37,245 nucleotides of DNA from an uncultured Microbacterium sp. (GTDB lineage: Bacteria > Actinomycetota > Actinomycetes > Actinomycetales > Microbacteriaceae). The notes under the pieces were generated by a model. It made no database searches, was not told the DNA's origin, and saw only the letters and a program-made list of their open reading frames with translations. Made by a program: the position numbers and the translations under genes. The stretch covers positions 1-37,245 of the forward strand of contig CANNEP010000025.1 of the NCBI GenBank assembly GCA_947503655.1, read 5' to 3'. Positions 25,026 to 32,219 of this stretch are shown here, piece by piece (the first letter of the stretch is position 1; each line of letters begins with the position of its first letter).

Positions 25026-25031
25026 AGTTTA
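25026..25031 (-). promoter_or_regulatory. -10 box TAAACT for rpmB operon
   Basis: Minus-strand TAAACT with TTCAGA about 18 nt upstream as a weak -35 box. Transcription should begin near 25019. Confidence 0.55.
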
Positions 25032-25070
25032 GCACGGGATCTGGCGTTCTCTGAACGGGCGCCGGCGATG

Positions 25071-25084
25071 GTTTCACGTGGAAC
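25071..25084. other. parS-like ParB-binding site
   Basis: GTTTCACGTGGAAC, flanked by G and C (GGTTTCACGTGGAACC), is a near-perfect palindrome. It differs from the canonical parS core GTTTCACGTGAAAC by one base and equals the reverse complement of the known variant GTTCCACGTGAAAC. It overlaps the last codons and the stop of the DNA glycosylase gene. Confidence 0.6.
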
Positions 25085-25796
25085 CAGGGGCCGCGGAACC
25101 AGGGAGCGGCTCGGTTGCGCCACGGCCGGGCCGGAAGGGCGAGACGGTCGGGTCGTCCGTGATCCAGAAGCGCCACGGGAATGCGCTCGTGCCAGCGATA
25201 CCCGCGACGCCGACGCGGGGCCCCGTCGAGAACGCAGCCAATGGTTCCGTGCGGAGCAGGAGTTCAGCGACGGCACCCGCCTGGGGCGCATGCGCGATCG
25301 CGTCGATGCCATCGTGACGCGGATGCCGGAGGCCGATCGCTTGGCCGAGCCGCCCCGGCCCGCGCGCGAGGTCGCGGTCGCGTGGCATGCGCGGGCCGCC
25401 AGGGCCGGGCAGGCTGCGACGCTCGCGGGCGAGCTCCACCCCTTCAATAACCTCACCGGCGCGCAACAGCATGCCGTCGCCACGCCCCTCGGGGCCGGCG
25501 GCCACGTTGACACACGAATGAATGCCGTGACTGAGGTAGACGTAAAGGTGTCCGGGTTCGCCCCACATCGTGGCGTTGCGATCGGTGCGGCCCATGCGAG
25601 CATGCGAGCCGGGGTCAGGAACATCGCCCGTTCCCTGCCCGTGATACGCCTCAACCTCGGTGATGCGCACCGCGACCGTGCCGTCATCGGTCGTGACGCG
25701 CAGCACGCCGCCGAGCAACGTCGGCGCGACCTCGACCGCGTAGCCGAGCAGGTCGGCGCGGGTCGCTGGCCTTAAAGCTGACTGCGCGAGCACCAT
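25074..25796 (-). CDS. 3-methyladenine DNA glycosylase (AAG/MPG family)
   Basis: 240 aa. VRITEVEAYHGQGTGDVPDP holds the catalytic Glu (EVEAY) and DPGSHARMGRTDRNATMWGEPG the conserved base-pocket motif; LYVYLSHGIHSCVNVAAGPEG follows, all AAG family signatures. It excises alkylated purines to start base excision repair. ATG 25796 overlaps the end of the upstream gene by 25 nt with no clear ribosome site; later starts are possible. It is the last gene of the long leftward zinc-locus run. The parS-like site overlaps its 3' end. Confidence 0.92.
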   Translation of the reverse strand: MVLAQSALRPATRADLLGYAVEVAPTLLGGVLRVTTDDGTVAVRITEVEAYHGQGTGDVPDPGSHARMGRTDRNATMWGEPGHLYVYLSHGIHSCVNVAAGPEGRGDGMLLRAGEVIEGVELARERRSLPGPGGPRMPRDRDLARGPGRLGQAIGLRHPRHDGIDAIAHAPQAGAVAELLLRTEPLAAFSTGPRVGVAGIAGTSAFPWRFWITDDPTVSPFRPGRGATEPLPGSAAPGST

Positions 25797-27163
25797 GAGA
25801 CATCGAATCCGTTCAATTCGCTGATGACGGAGCCATCAGTGACGTCGACGATACGCGTCACGGTCTTCGGCATGGGCCGCGTGTAGGTGTCGTAGGGGTT
25901 GTTCGCGTAGTCGGGCGCAACGATCGCGGCCACGTACTGCCCGCTCGGCGACACACAGAACTGCAGAATCGGCGCGGTCTTCTCGTTGACGACGACGGAG
26001 CGCACGGAACCATCGGCGGCAACGAGCTCGATCGCGTGGCCCGTGGGCATTCCCGCCTCGTCACGCTGCGTCACCGCCCACAGCTGACCGCCGTTCGCAG
26101 CCGGTTCGACCCGGCCCGGGGTGCCGCTCAGGGCCGGGAGCTCGATCGGGGTTTCAACACCGGTCTGCAGGTTGACGCCGACCGGAACGCCCGAGCGATC
26201 GATAATCGCTTCGTACGTGCCGCGGGATATGCCGTCAATCGCATATGCGGTTCCGAGGAGTGCCGAACTCTCGCCCTCGGCAAGCAGCAGGTCGCCAGCG
26301 AAGGTGACCACGAGGATGCCCTGGGAGTCGGGTACGAACATCCAGTCCCCCACCGAGGGGTCTGTGCTCGCAAGCTCGAGTTCGACCGGTGCCGCTTCAG
26401 GGTCATGAACTGACGCAGTGTAAAGAATGCTCGCGCGGCCTGACGTTTCGGTCAGTTCGCGGTCGGTGAAGAGGTAGCCGAACGCGCCGCCCCGGTGCGC
26501 GACCTGGAGGCTCGTGACGTAGCCGTCGCCAGGGAGCGTGACGTAACGCGGGTTCGTGCCGTCACGATCGGTGATGATGATGGCGCTGCGCTCGTCTTCC
26601 TCAACGAGAATCACGAGAGCATCGGGAGCGACCCGCACCTCTTCAATGTGCTCGTGCGTGAAGATCGTCTCGCGCGTCATACCGTCGATTGGCATCGCGA
26701 CGATCATGTCGAACCCGCCCGTGCCCTCTCGTTGCAGCATGACGATGGAGGCTGGCGCGGTTGTGACGCTGGTTTCGAGCGTGACCTCGGGGCCGCCACC
26801 GACCGCGCTCACACCGGCGATCTGCACGGCGTAAGTGGTGTCGTCGTTGAGCGGTGACGTAAAGCGCACCCCGATATTGCGGCCCTGCGCATCGACCGTG
26901 AAGTCCGTTGCCGGGGTGACCGTGACGTCGTCGGCAGTGATGCCCTCGAGCGCCTGGTTGGTCGTAAGGGTAAGGCGTGTGCCGGAAGTTTCAATCGCCG
27001 CGGAACCATCGAACGTCACGTTCGTGAGGCGCGGACCCTGAATGAGCGCCGCGGCGGCACCCACCCCCGCGAGAAGCGCGAGTGCCCCGACAACGGCCGT
27101 CACCCGACGCCAGAACGTGGCGGTCGTGGGCCGATTGCGCTGGCGGCGCTGCTCAGTACTCAT
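25772..27163 (-). CDS. Membrane-anchored protein with Ig-like and propeller-like regions
   Basis: 463 aa from ATG 27163. Basic start (STEQRRQRNRP), one membrane helix (about 20-42), then a SbsA-type Ig-like domain (about 45-140: GPRLTNVTFDGSAAIETSGT, FTSPLNDDTTYAVQI). About 300 residues of beta-rich repeats follow (DRDGTNPRYVTLPGDGY, SVGDWMFVPDSQGILVV, FCVSPSGQYVAAIVAPD), like a WD/TolB propeller. It likely faces outward. No enzyme motif. The start overlaps the upstream TIGR03943 gene by 11 nt, placing it in the zinc-associated operon. ATG 27184 is an upstream alternative. Function unknown. Confidence 0.82.
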   Translation of the reverse strand: MSTEQRRQRNRPTTATFWRRVTAVVGALALLAGVGAAAALIQGPRLTNVTFDGSAAIETSGTRLTLTTNQALEGITADDVTVTPATDFTVDAQGRNIGVRFTSPLNDDTTYAVQIAGVSAVGGGPEVTLETSVTTAPASIVMLQREGTGGFDMIVAMPIDGMTRETIFTHEHIEEVRVAPDALVILVEEDERSAIIITDRDGTNPRYVTLPGDGYVTSLQVAHRGGAFGYLFTDRELTETSGRASILYTASVHDPEAAPVELELASTDPSVGDWMFVPDSQGILVVTFAGDLLLAEGESSALLGTAYAIDGISRGTYEAIIDRSGVPVGVNLQTGVETPIELPALSGTPGRVEPAANGGQLWAVTQRDEAGMPTGHAIELVAADGSVRSVVVNEKTAPILQFCVSPSGQYVAAIVAPDYANNPYDTYTRPMPKTVTRIVDVTDGSVISELNGFDVSWCSRSQL

Positions 27164-27908
27164 ACGGATCCGCCGGCTCATCAATCGGGGTCACGCTCGT
27201 CGTGCGCACGACAAGGTCGCCGTTCGCATTCGCTTCGACGATGCCGTCGACGCTCACCCACTGCCCCGTTTCGGGGCCACTCGCGAGCTCAACGAGCGGA
27301 ATACTGGCTGGTTGCGCGTCGATCACGCAGTGCGTCACGACGAGGCGAGTGAGCTGCATCGCGCCGTCAGCCTTTGAAGGAGTAACGAACCCGGTGAGCG
27401 TGACGGTCGTACCCTCATACAGGCGCGAGTCGGGTGCCGTCGCGAAAACGCTCGCCCAGTCGCCAACGCCGAAGGTCGCGGTATCGCCCGTGGTGGCGAG
27501 CGCGATGACGTCGTCGCCGCCAAAGAGCGGTGTGACCCCGAGGTCGCGGTCCATCGCGGTCTGGGCAGACAGCGAAGCCGGCGGCAGAACCAGTGCTGCC
27601 GCCACGACAACGACAGCAATGGTTCCGCCCACGGCGGCCGCCACCGTTCCCGCGATGCGGCGCCCCGGTTTCTGCGTCGCGTCACCATGATCGTGGTCAT
27701 GCTCAGCCTCACGGCCCAGCGGAATCGCAAACGACGCGACGCACCCGACGAGCGCGAGCACCGCCATCGCGATGGCGAACCAGGCACCGTCCGGGTTGAT
27801 GTAGAGCGCGAGGTTGCCGGTGACGGCAAGCACAATCGTGGCAACGGCGATCGCGGCGGCGACGCCGACGCCCAGCAGGCGCGTCACGAGCGACGAGGCG
27901 GGAGACAT
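27153..27908 (-). CDS. TIGR03943 family membrane protein (permease partner)
   Basis: 251 aa from ATG 27908 (TTG 27923 would add five residues). Two or three membrane helices (about 8-28, 38-58, 80-102), a His/Asp-rich stretch HDHDHGD between helices, and a C-terminal soluble domain with GFVTPSKADGAMQLTRLVVTHCVIDAQP and VSVDGIVE, the pattern of TIGR03943/YcgQ proteins. These nearly always sit next to an UPF0718 permease, as here. The His-rich loop and the neighbouring znu and zur genes suggest metal handling. It begins 7 nt after the permease stop. Confidence 0.85.
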   Translation of the reverse strand: MSPASSLVTRLLGVGVAAAIAVATIVLAVTGNLALYINPDGAWFAIAMAVLALVGCVASFAIPLGREAEHDHDHGDATQKPGRRIAGTVAAAVGGTIAVVVVAAALVLPPASLSAQTAMDRDLGVTPLFGGDDVIALATTGDTATFGVGDWASVFATAPDSRLYEGTTVTLTGFVTPSKADGAMQLTRLVVTHCVIDAQPASIPLVELASGPETGQWVSVDGIVEANANGDLVVRTTSVTPIDEPADPYEY

Positions 27909-27915
27909 CGATGCG

Positions 27916-28938
27916 TTAGACAAAGAGGTTCACCCCGATTCCGAGCACGAAGGCAAACAGCAGCACGATCGCGACGATGATCGCGAGGGTGCGGGTGGTG
28001 AACGTGGTGCGCATGAGCGCGAGCATCTTGACGTCGACGATCGGCCCGACGACCAGGAAGGCGACGATCGAGCCCGATGAGAACGTGCTTGCGAACGAGA
28101 GCGCGAAGAACGCATCGACGTTAGAGCAGATCGCGACGATCATCGCGAGCATCATCATCGTGACGATCGAGAGCACCGGATTAGACCCAATCGCGATTAA
28201 TGCCTCTCGCGGAATAAGCACCTGAACGGCGCCCGCGAGAGCCGAGCCGACGACGAGTGCTGGCATCACGGCGCGCAGCTCGATGATGAATTGCGTCAGC
28301 GTGCGCTCGGTCTTCGCGCCGTGAGCGTGGTGGGCGGCATCGCACGTCGCGAGGAACTTCTCGGTGAGCAGGGCGTCGGGGTTCGGGTGGCGGGAGAACA
28401 CCCAGCCGATGAGGTTTGCCACCACGAATCCGCCGACCAAACGGGCGATGAGAATGCCGCCGTCCCAGCCAAACGCGGCGTGAGTTGTGATGATGACGAT
28501 CGGGTTGACGATCGGTGCTGCAACCAAGAACGTGAGGGTATCGGCAGGTGTGAAGCCGCGCATCATGAGTCCGCGAGCGAACGGAACGTTGCCGCACTCG
28601 CACACCGGAACCACGACGCCGAGGAGCGAAAGCACCATACGTCGAGCCCATGCCCGTTTTGGCATAAGTCGTTCGAGCACGCCCGACGGCAACCACACCT
28701 GCACCACGATCGAGAGCGTGACGCCCAGGATCACCCACGGCAGCGCCTCGATGAGCACGCTCAGCGCGAGGGTGAGTCCGTCTTGTGCGCGGTCAGGCAG
28801 GTCGACGCTGAACAGCGTCGGCGCCCACAGGTCGATCGCGACCAGCGCGGCGATGACGGCGAGCCCGATGCCGATCAGTATGGCCACACGACCCGTCGAT
28901 CGCGTGGATGATGCCGAGTGAGAACGCGTTGCGGTCAC
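27916..28938 (-). CDS. UPF0718 (DUF318) family permease
   Basis: 340 aa from GTG 28938 with eight or more helices. VPVCECGNVPFARGLMMRGF is the conserved Cys-containing motif of the family (PVCxCG), and its second-half partner MLAMIVAICSNVDAFFALSF has the Cys-Ser-Asp element. It is probably a membrane transporter working with the TIGR03943 protein; substrate is not established. The GTG overlaps the zur stop in GTGA, so the two are translationally coupled and likely part of the Zur-controlled locus. An upstream ATG at 29040 would lie inside zur. Confidence 0.87.
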   Translation of the reverse strand: MTATRSHSASSTRSTGRVAILIGIGLAVIAALVAIDLWAPTLFSVDLPDRAQDGLTLALSVLIEALPWVILGVTLSIVVQVWLPSGVLERLMPKRAWARRMVLSLLGVVVPVCECGNVPFARGLMMRGFTPADTLTFLVAAPIVNPIVIITTHAAFGWDGGILIARLVGGFVVANLIGWVFSRHPNPDALLTEKFLATCDAAHHAHGAKTERTLTQFIIELRAVMPALVVGSALAGAVQVLIPREALIAIGSNPVLSIVTMMMLAMIVAICSNVDAFFALSFASTFSSGSIVAFLVVGPIVDVKMLALMRTTFTTRTLAIIVAIVLLFAFVLGIGVNLFV

Positions 28939-29336
28939 GAGTCGCTGCGGGCCGCCCCGCACGATGCGCACAGACCGAAGATGTCGACGACGTGCTCTGC
29001 CTCCGTGAAGCCGTGTGCCGCGGCCATGGAGCGCGCCCACTGTTCTACGTCGGTCGCCGCGATTTCAACGGTGCGTCCGCAGCGGCGGCAAATGAGGTGG
29101 TGGTGGTGCCCGGCCGACGAGCATGCACGGTAGAGCGATTCGCCCTCGGGACTCTGCAGCGAGTCGGCGTCGCCGTTGGAGGCGAGTGATGCGAGCGCCC
29201 GGTAGACGGTTGCCAGACCAATGCCGGTGTTGTCTTCGCGGAGCGCCGCATAGAGCGCCTGCGCGCTCACAAAACCGCCCGCGTCTGCGAGTGCTTCACG
29301 CACTCGTTCGCGCTGCCACGTGTTTCGCTGAGCCAT
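28935..29336 (-). CDS. zur: Fur-family zinc uptake regulator
   Basis: 133 aa. An N-terminal winged helix (TWQRERVREALADAGGFVSAQALYAAL, GLATVYRALASLASNG) is followed by the metal-binding dimerisation part. HHHHLICRRCG and a second CASCG near the C-terminus give the two CXXC pairs of the structural zinc site. Position directly after znuACB identifies it as Zur rather than Fur. With zinc bound it should repress znuA via the box at 32110-32124. ATG 29336 lies 6 nt after TAGGCT, so zur also has its own promoter in the 32-nt gap after znuB. Confidence 0.9.
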   Translation of the reverse strand: MAQRNTWQRERVREALADAGGFVSAQALYAALREDNTGIGLATVYRALASLASNGDADSLQSPEGESLYRACSSAGHHHHLICRRCGRTVEIAATDVEQWARSMAAAHGFTEAEHVVDIFGLCASCGAARSDS

Positions 29337-29342
29337 GATCTG

Positions 29343-29348
29343 AGCCTA
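29343..29348 (-). promoter_or_regulatory. -10 box TAGGCT for zur, leaderless layout
   Basis: Minus-strand TAGGCT, then CAGATC (6 nt), then ATG 29336. It would allow zur expression when the znu promoter is repressed. Confidence 0.5.
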
Positions 29349-29368
29349 CTGAGGATTCCTGAGTGCGG

Positions 29369-30229
29369 TTACAGCAGGCGCGTGACGCGGTCTCGCCGCG
29401 CGCCGATAATGCGGCACGCGATGTAGATGACGAAGCTGACGGTCGTGATATACGGGCTGACCGGAAGGGTGCCCATCACGGCCAGCAGAATACCGCCGAC
29501 GGCGGAAACGATGCCAAAGGTCGCGGCAAGCACCGGCACGGCGATCGGGCCGGTAGCGACGCGCATCGCTGCGGCGGCCGGCGTCACGATGAGCGCCATC
29601 ACGAGCAGCGCGCCCACGATGTGCACCGCGACCGCAACGATGAGCCCGAGCAGCACCATGAAGACGAGCGACACAGCGGTCGTCGGAACACCACGTGCTG
29701 CGGCCGACTGCGGGTCGAGTGAATCGAAGCGCAGCGGACGCCACATCAGCAGCAGGCCGATCAGCACAATCACCGAAATGATGAGAAGCGACGCGAGCTG
29801 CGGGCTCTGCACCGACACGATCTGACCGGTGAGCAGGCTGAATCGGTTGGCGCTACGGCCGTCGTACAGGCTCAAGAACAGCACACCGAGGCCGAGACCG
29901 AACGGCATCAGCACGCCGATGACGGAGTTACGTTCGCGGGCCTTGGCACCCATCAGGCCGATGATGGCCGCCGCGATGACGGAACCAACAATCGAGCCAG
30001 TGACGACGTCAGCGCCGATGAGGAGGGCAGCTGCGGCACCCGCAAATGAGAGCTCACTGATGCCGTGCACCGCGAACGCCATGTCGCGCTGCATGACGAA
30101 TGTGCCGATGAGTCCGCCAACGAGGCCGAGGACGGCACCCGCGACGATCGACATCCACACCAGGCCGACGATTTCGCCGTAGAACGGCACGCCGCCGAAC
30201 ATCAGCTCGGCAATGTCATTCCAGTTCAC
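29369..30229 (-). CDS. znuB: Zinc ABC transporter permease ZnuB
   Basis: 286 aa, ABC-3 family membrane protein with about eight helices. VWMSIVAGAVLGLVGGLIGTF, RDMAFAVHGISELSFAGAA (the ABC-3 signature), and VALLIGADVVTGSIVGS-type segments are typical of ZnuB/MntB. Start GTG 30229 overlaps the znuC stop in GTGA. It forms the membrane channel for zinc brought by ZnuA and driven by ZnuC. Metal type is inferred from zur and the His-rich ZnuA. Confidence 0.92.
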   Translation of the reverse strand: MNWNDIAELMFGGVPFYGEIVGLVWMSIVAGAVLGLVGGLIGTFVMQRDMAFAVHGISELSFAGAAAALLIGADVVTGSIVGSVIAAAIIGLMGAKARERNSVIGVLMPFGLGLGVLFLSLYDGRSANRFSLLTGQIVSVQSPQLASLLIISVIVLIGLLLMWRPLRFDSLDPQSAAARGVPTTAVSLVFMVLLGLIVAVAVHIVGALLVMALIVTPAAAAMRVATGPIAVPVLAATFGIVSAVGGILLAVMGTLPVSPYITTVSFVIYIACRIIGARRDRVTRLL

Positions 30230-31023
30230 AGGTCGTCTCCGTGGGCGTCAGCTTCGGCATGGCAGTGGGCTTCGCCAGCATCGGGGGCACCGACGACGAC
30301 GAGGCGACCACCCGCACGAAGAACTTCAACAGGGGCACCGTACAGGTCACTCAGCACCGCGGTGTTGAGCACTTCGGCCGGGGTGCCGAGCGTGAACTTG
30401 CCACCCGCGAGGTAGAGGATGCGATCGACGGAGTCGAGCACGGGGTTGATGTCGTGTGTCACGAGCACAACACCGGCTTGCGTGCGCCGCCGATAGTCGT
30501 CGACGAGGGCGACGAGGCCCTGCTGGTTGGCGAGGTCGAGGCTCGTGAGGGGCTCATCGCACAGCAAGAGTCCGGGTTCGTCAGCGAGCGCCTGACCGGC
30601 GCGCAGCCGTTGCTGCTCGCCACCGGAAAGCTGACCGACGGGGCGGTCAGCGAAGGAGCGGGCGTCAACGGCGTCGATGAGTTGTTCCACGCGCTCGGCG
30701 TCAGCCTTGCGGCGAATCGGGAAGCCAAAGCGGTGGCCGGTGACCCCCAGCGTGATGAGGTCGCGACCGCGCAATGAGGTGTCTGGCGGCAGTGGGCGCT
30801 GCTGCGGGATGTACCCAATGCGGCGATTACCTTTGCCCGCAACCGGCGCACCCAACACACTGATGGTTCCGGCGCTCAGCTTGTCGAGCCCCAGAATCGC
30901 GCGTACGAGACTCGTTTTGCCGGAGCCGCTAGGGCCGAGCACAGCGATGAGCTCGCCGCCAGCCCACAGCGTGCGGCCGTCGCGGTGGAGGGCTCCGCCG
31001 CGGATCTCGAGGGGGTTGTTCAC
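30226..31023 (-). CDS. znuC: Zinc ABC transporter ATP-binding protein ZnuC
   Basis: 265 aa. Walker A GPSGSGKTS near residues 30-38, Q-loop YIPQQRPLPP, ABC signature LSGGEQQRLRAGQAL, Walker B LLLCDEPLTSLD and switch His in LVTHDIN are all present. The C-terminal tail ends in a His-rich stretch (EAHCHAEADAHGDDL), which may sense or store zinc. Start GTG 31023 overlaps the znuA stop in GTGA; its own stop overlaps znuB. Confidence 0.94.
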   Translation of the reverse strand: MNNPLEIRGGALHRDGRTLWAGGELIAVLGPSGSGKTSLVRAILGLDKLSAGTISVLGAPVAGKGNRRIGYIPQQRPLPPDTSLRGRDLITLGVTGHRFGFPIRRKADAERVEQLIDAVDARSFADRPVGQLSGGEQQRLRAGQALADEPGLLLCDEPLTSLDLANQQGLVALVDDYRRRTQAGVVLVTHDINPVLDSVDRILYLAGGKFTLGTPAEVLNTAVLSDLYGAPVEVLRAGGRLVVVGAPDAGEAHCHAEADAHGDDL

Positions 31024-32090
31024 GAGGCGTGCTCCAATGTGCCGGCGAGGGCGGCGACGTTCTGGCTCATCCAGGTGACGTAGGTGAGACCATCGGGCAG
31101 GATTTCGGAAAACTCCAGCACCGGGATGCCAGCCTTTTCGGCGTCACCGATGATGCGCTCGGTTTCGTTGCCACCGGTCTGCGCGTTCGCGATGACCACG
31201 GCGATGTCGCCGTTTTCGAGCACGCGCAGGGTCTCCAACAGCGTCGCGGGGGCGACATCTTGCCCCTCTTCGACAGCCTCCAAGAAAGCTGCGGGGGTGC
31301 TGTTGTGCATACCGAGCAGGTCGGTCAGGCGCAGCGCCACGGGCTCGGTCACAAGGATGTGGGTGTGCTCCTGCGCGGCCGCGAGCGCCGTGATCTCAGC
31401 GGTCAGCCCATCGAGGTCGGCGTCGAGCGCCGCGGCATTCATTTCGTAGTACGCGGCGTTCGGCGGGTCAAGCTCGCTGAGGTGTTCAGCGATGTCTGCG
31501 GCGAGACCCGCGATCACCGCAGGGTCGTACCAGACATGCTCATTGAAACCGACGATGTGGTTGTGGCCCGCGTGGTCGGCTTCGGCTTCGCCGCCATGCG
31601 CGTGCCCGTCTTCGTGCGCGTGCCCGTCTTCGTGAGCGTGTTCATCGTCGTGCGCGTGCTCGTCTTCGTGCGCGTGCTCGTCGTCATGAGCGTCGGCCTC
31701 ATCCTCATCATGACCGTGGTTATCTTCACCACCATCGCCCGGGTAGTCCGGAGCAAACGAAACGGCCTCAATGACCGGGATGCCATCGGTCGTGACCAGC
31801 CCGGCGACGAACGCATCGTATCCGCCACCGTTGCTGACGATCAAGTCAGCACGGTTCACGACGAGCTTGTCTTTTGACGAAGGCTCGTACTCGTGCGGGT
31901 CTTGTGCAGCGGAGGAGATCAGTGAGGTGACCGCGACGTGCTCTCCGCCAATTTCTTCGACGATACTTCCGTACACACTCGTTGTAGTGACGACCTGCAC
32001 ACGGTCGTCTGTGGTCGCCGGCGTTGTGGAACAGCCAGCGAGGGCGAGCGCAGACACGGTGAGCGTAGAGAGGGCTAGGGCGCGAAGCAT
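31020..32090 (-). CDS. znuA: Zinc-binding lipoprotein ZnuA with His-rich loop
   Basis: 356 aa cluster A-I solute-binding protein. Lipobox ALAGC (Cys20) anchors it outside the membrane. VVTTTSVYGSIVEEIGGE and DPHEYEPSSKD (first zinc His) open the N-lobe. Residues about 120-175 are an unusually long His/Asp/Glu loop built from HAHEDG/E repeats. NEHVWYDP (second His) and the C-lobe ILVTEPVALRLTDLLG and VVIANAQTGGNETERI follow. His loops of this kind are hallmarks of zinc-specific members. It is first gene of znuACB, with a Zur box and a TAAGCT -10 upstream. Confidence 0.94.
   Translation of the reverse strand: MLRALALSTLTVSALALAGCSTTPATTDDRVQVVTTTSVYGSIVEEIGGEHVAVTSLISSAAQDPHEYEPSSKDKLVVNRADLIVSNGGGYDAFVAGLVTTDGIPVIEAVSFAPDYPGDGGEDNHGHDEDEADAHDDEHAHEDEHAHDDEHAHEDGHAHEDGHAHGGEAEADHAGHNHIVGFNEHVWYDPAVIAGLAADIAEHLSELDPPNAAYYEMNAAALDADLDGLTAEITALAAAQEHTHILVTEPVALRLTDLLGMHNSTPAAFLEAVEEGQDVAPATLLETLRVLENGDIAVVIANAQTGGNETERIIGDAEKAGIPVLEFSEILPDGLTYVTWMSQNVAALAGTLEHAS
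31597..31686 (-). repeat. Five tandem 18-bp units encoding the ZnuA His loop
   Basis: Units at 31597, 31615, 31633, 31651 and 31669. Copies 1 and 2 are identical (TGCGCGTGCCCGTCTTCG on the plus strand); the others differ by a few bases. Each codes for six residues of the HAHEDG/HAHDDE type. It is prone to copy-number change by slippage without breaking the frame. Confidence 0.9.
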
Positions 32091-32096
32091 GCCACG

Positions 32097-32102
32097 AGCT
32101 TA
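32097..32102 (-). promoter_or_regulatory. -10 box TAAGCT for znuA, leaderless layout
   Basis: Minus-strand TAAGCT, then CGTGGC (6 nt), then ATG 32090. No ribosome site. Confidence 0.55.
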
Positions 32103-32109
32103 ACGCTAA

Positions 32110-32124
32110 TGAGAATCGTTATCA
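32110..32124 (-). promoter_or_regulatory. Zur box
   Basis: TGATAACGATTCTCA on the minus strand is an imperfect 15-bp palindrome, 12 of 15 matching the actinobacterial Zur consensus TGAAAATSATTTTCA as I recall it. It lies just upstream of the znuA -10, where bound Zur would exclude polymerase. Confidence 0.75.
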
Positions 32125-32158
32125 ACTTGAGGGGCACTGCGTACCCGAACAAATTCTC

Positions 32159-32204
32159 AGCGCTTGGCTAAGCGCTCGTGCTTAAAGTAAACGTGGATCA
32201 CGTT
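32159..32204. promoter_or_regulatory. Two palindromes upstream of the ESX-like cassette
   Basis: AGCGCTT-GGCT-AAGCGCT (32159-32176) and AACGTG-GAT-CACGTT (32190-32204) are perfect inverted repeats within 45 bases, ahead of the ATG at 32220. They may be operators for an unknown regulator. No regulator gene is adjacent except those of the zinc locus. A promoter is not clear here. Confidence 0.45.
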
Positions 32205-32219
32205 GTTAAGGGGACAAAA

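Noticed and set aside
24887..25060. Zur box in front of rpmB
   Set aside because: No TGANAATNATTNTCA-type palindrome was found; TTCTGACTCAGAA near 24964-24976 is palindromic but unlike a Zur site.
31597..31686. Possible CRISPR-like repeat array
   Set aside because: Units are contiguous with no spacers and lie in frame inside znuA, coding for its His-rich loop.
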